In this document: positions 63,329 through 64,000 of the stretch, one piece after another
Layout: each line of letters begins with the position of its first letter
Position numbering within the stretch: position 1 is the first letter of the stretch
Origin: an uncultured Eubacterium sp.
GTDB taxonomy: Bacteria; Bacillota; Clostridia; Lachnospirales; Lachnospiraceae
Reading direction: 5' to 3'
Length of the DNA stretch: 64,000 nt
NCBI GenBank assembly: GCA_900548465.1
Contig: URKY01000001.1
Coordinates: 1 to 64,000 of the forward strand
The notes under the pieces: model-generated
The model's input: only the letters and a program-made list of their open reading frames with translations
Told to the model about the DNA's origin: nothing
Database searches by the model: none
Position numbers and translations under genes: made by a program

Positions 63329-64000
63329 TTATTTCGTGCAGATAAAAATACCTGCTTCTTTTGTAATGTGAAAAGGAGTTTTGGTTTTATTCATAACGTA
63401 GGTTTTAAATTCCTGATATCTGCTAAGAATGTATTCGTTTTGATTGCCATGGCATGAAAGAATGTATTCTATGAGCGGTGTAACCTGGTCAACCTCCAGA
63501 AAATCTTCATACATTTTCGTGGATACATTGCTAAATTGTTTACTCAGGATTTCCTTGCCGTTGTTCAAACCAAATTTTTCATATAATTTATTGTCGGATA
63601 AACTGATTCTTGAATCAAATGCCTTAACGAGCTTATCTATTTCGCACATATGGCTGCTACCATAAGTACTGCAGATAAAGCGACCTCCCTTTTTCAGCAC
63701 GCAATGTATTTCTTTGATGGCATTGTCAATATTATCGCAGTAGAACAGTACATGATTTGCAATAATAAGGTCAAAAGTATTATCAGCAAAGGGTATGTCT
63801 GCGCAGTCAAAGGCTTGAAAGGTAAATCTCGAATCGCCTGTGCCAATTTCACGTCGGGCATCCCTAAGCATTCCCCGAGAAATGTCTGATAAACAGATAT
63901 TTATATTTTTGGGGATTGAATTGATATTCTGAAGCCACAGGGCACCGCTGCCACAGCCAACCTCCAAAATGTTCATATTTGATTGGATATTATAATTCTC
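63329..64000 (-). CDS. Class I SAM-dependent methyltransferase, 5' end outside the window
   Basis: The frame stays open to the right edge, so the start lies beyond it; 223 residues are visible. SAM-binding motif I is 'ILEVGCGSGALWL', followed by 'LIANHVLFYCDNIDNAIKEIHCVLKKGGRFICSTYG' (methyltransferase_11 type). The ATG at 63976 would start directly at the SAM motif and lacks the normal N-terminal helix, supporting the truncated reading. Substrate unknown. It is upstream of rfbA on the same strand but has its own terminator. Confidence 0.85.
   Translation of the reverse strand, partial: ENYNIQSNMNILEVGCGSGALWLQNINSIPKNINICLSDISRGMLRDARREIGTGDSRFTFQAFDCADIPFADNTFDLIIANHVLFYCDNIDNAIKEIHCVLKKGGRFICSTYGSSHMCEIDKLVKAFDSRISLSDNKLYEKFGLNNGKEILSKQFSNVSTKMYEDFLEVDQVTPLIEYILSCHGNQNEYILSRYQEFKTYVMNKTKTPFHITKEAGIFICTK

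Noticed and set aside
1..64000. CRISPR array, prophage, transposase, rRNA or tRNA genes
   Set aside because: No regularly spaced repeats, integrase, transposase or phage structural gene, and no cloverleaf or rRNA-like sequence was recognised on either strand.

Overview
The window looks like chromosomal DNA of a low-GC, spore-lineage Firmicute of the Lachnospiraceae/Eubacterium type. Supporting signs are the AT-rich background, strong Shine-Dalgarno sites, a glgC-glgD glycogen pair, SpoVG, a DnaD/DnaI-type primosome pair, a phenylacetate-CoA ligase/ACT pair, a circularly permuted GH3 beta-glucosidase of the kind known from Butyrivibrio and Ruminococcus, and lysine-rich secreted proteins. The species assignment is inference; no rRNA or tRNA gene was seen.

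Layout. 0-2.2 kb: the 3' end of a BspA-type leucine-rich-repeat surface protein and a second secreted protein. 2.3-8.1 kb: a block with visibly higher GC and different codon use, holding a candidate small RNA, two overlapping sensor-kinase-like genes, a NarL/LuxR response regulator and a large secreted protein whose promoter region carries two inverted repeats. 8.2-25 kb: aryl-CoA ligase plus ACT protein, GH3 glucosidase, a glycosyltransferase/acyltransferase pair, an aconitase-family hydratase, glgB, an unknown membrane-anchored protein and an SbcCD-like (YhaO/YhaN) pair. 25-30 kb, minus strand: a dnaD-like/dnaI-like/prs operon and murC. 30.6-39.4 kb: glgC-glgD, spoVG, pth, mfd, a SurA-like lipoprotein and a D,D-carboxypeptidase. 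39.6-41.5 kb, minus strand: a tight three-gene cluster of a zinc-ribbon membrane protein, a DUF5685-type protein and a J-domain protein.

41.8-58.2 kb is a complete Wzy-type exopolysaccharide locus: priming glycosyl-1-phosphate transferase, CpsB-type phosphatase, a 40-residue membrane peptide, an LCP attachment enzyme, CpsC/CpsD-type chain-length and tyrosine-kinase proteins, a small lysine-rich secreted protein, three glycosyltransferases, two polysaccharide pyruvyl transferases around an iron-sulfur FrhB-like protein, an acetyltransferase, polymerase, flippase and a VanZ-like protein. Its second half is very AT-rich. The locus is followed by a candidate ~210-nt structured RNA with its own promoter and terminator, a zinc-finger/HTH regulator with a palindromic operator and a truncated SocA/Panacea remnant. 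On the opposite strand the dTDP-rhamnose genes rfbA-B-D-C would supply a sugar nucleotide for the polysaccharide. A methyltransferase runs off the right edge.

Most notable non-coding structures are two long branched inverted repeats (24958-25252 and 39430-39628), each between convergent genes, and the two promoter-to-terminator small RNA candidates (2336-2500 and 58289-58534). Most promoters and all RNA calls come from reading the sequence by eye; no search or folding program was run.
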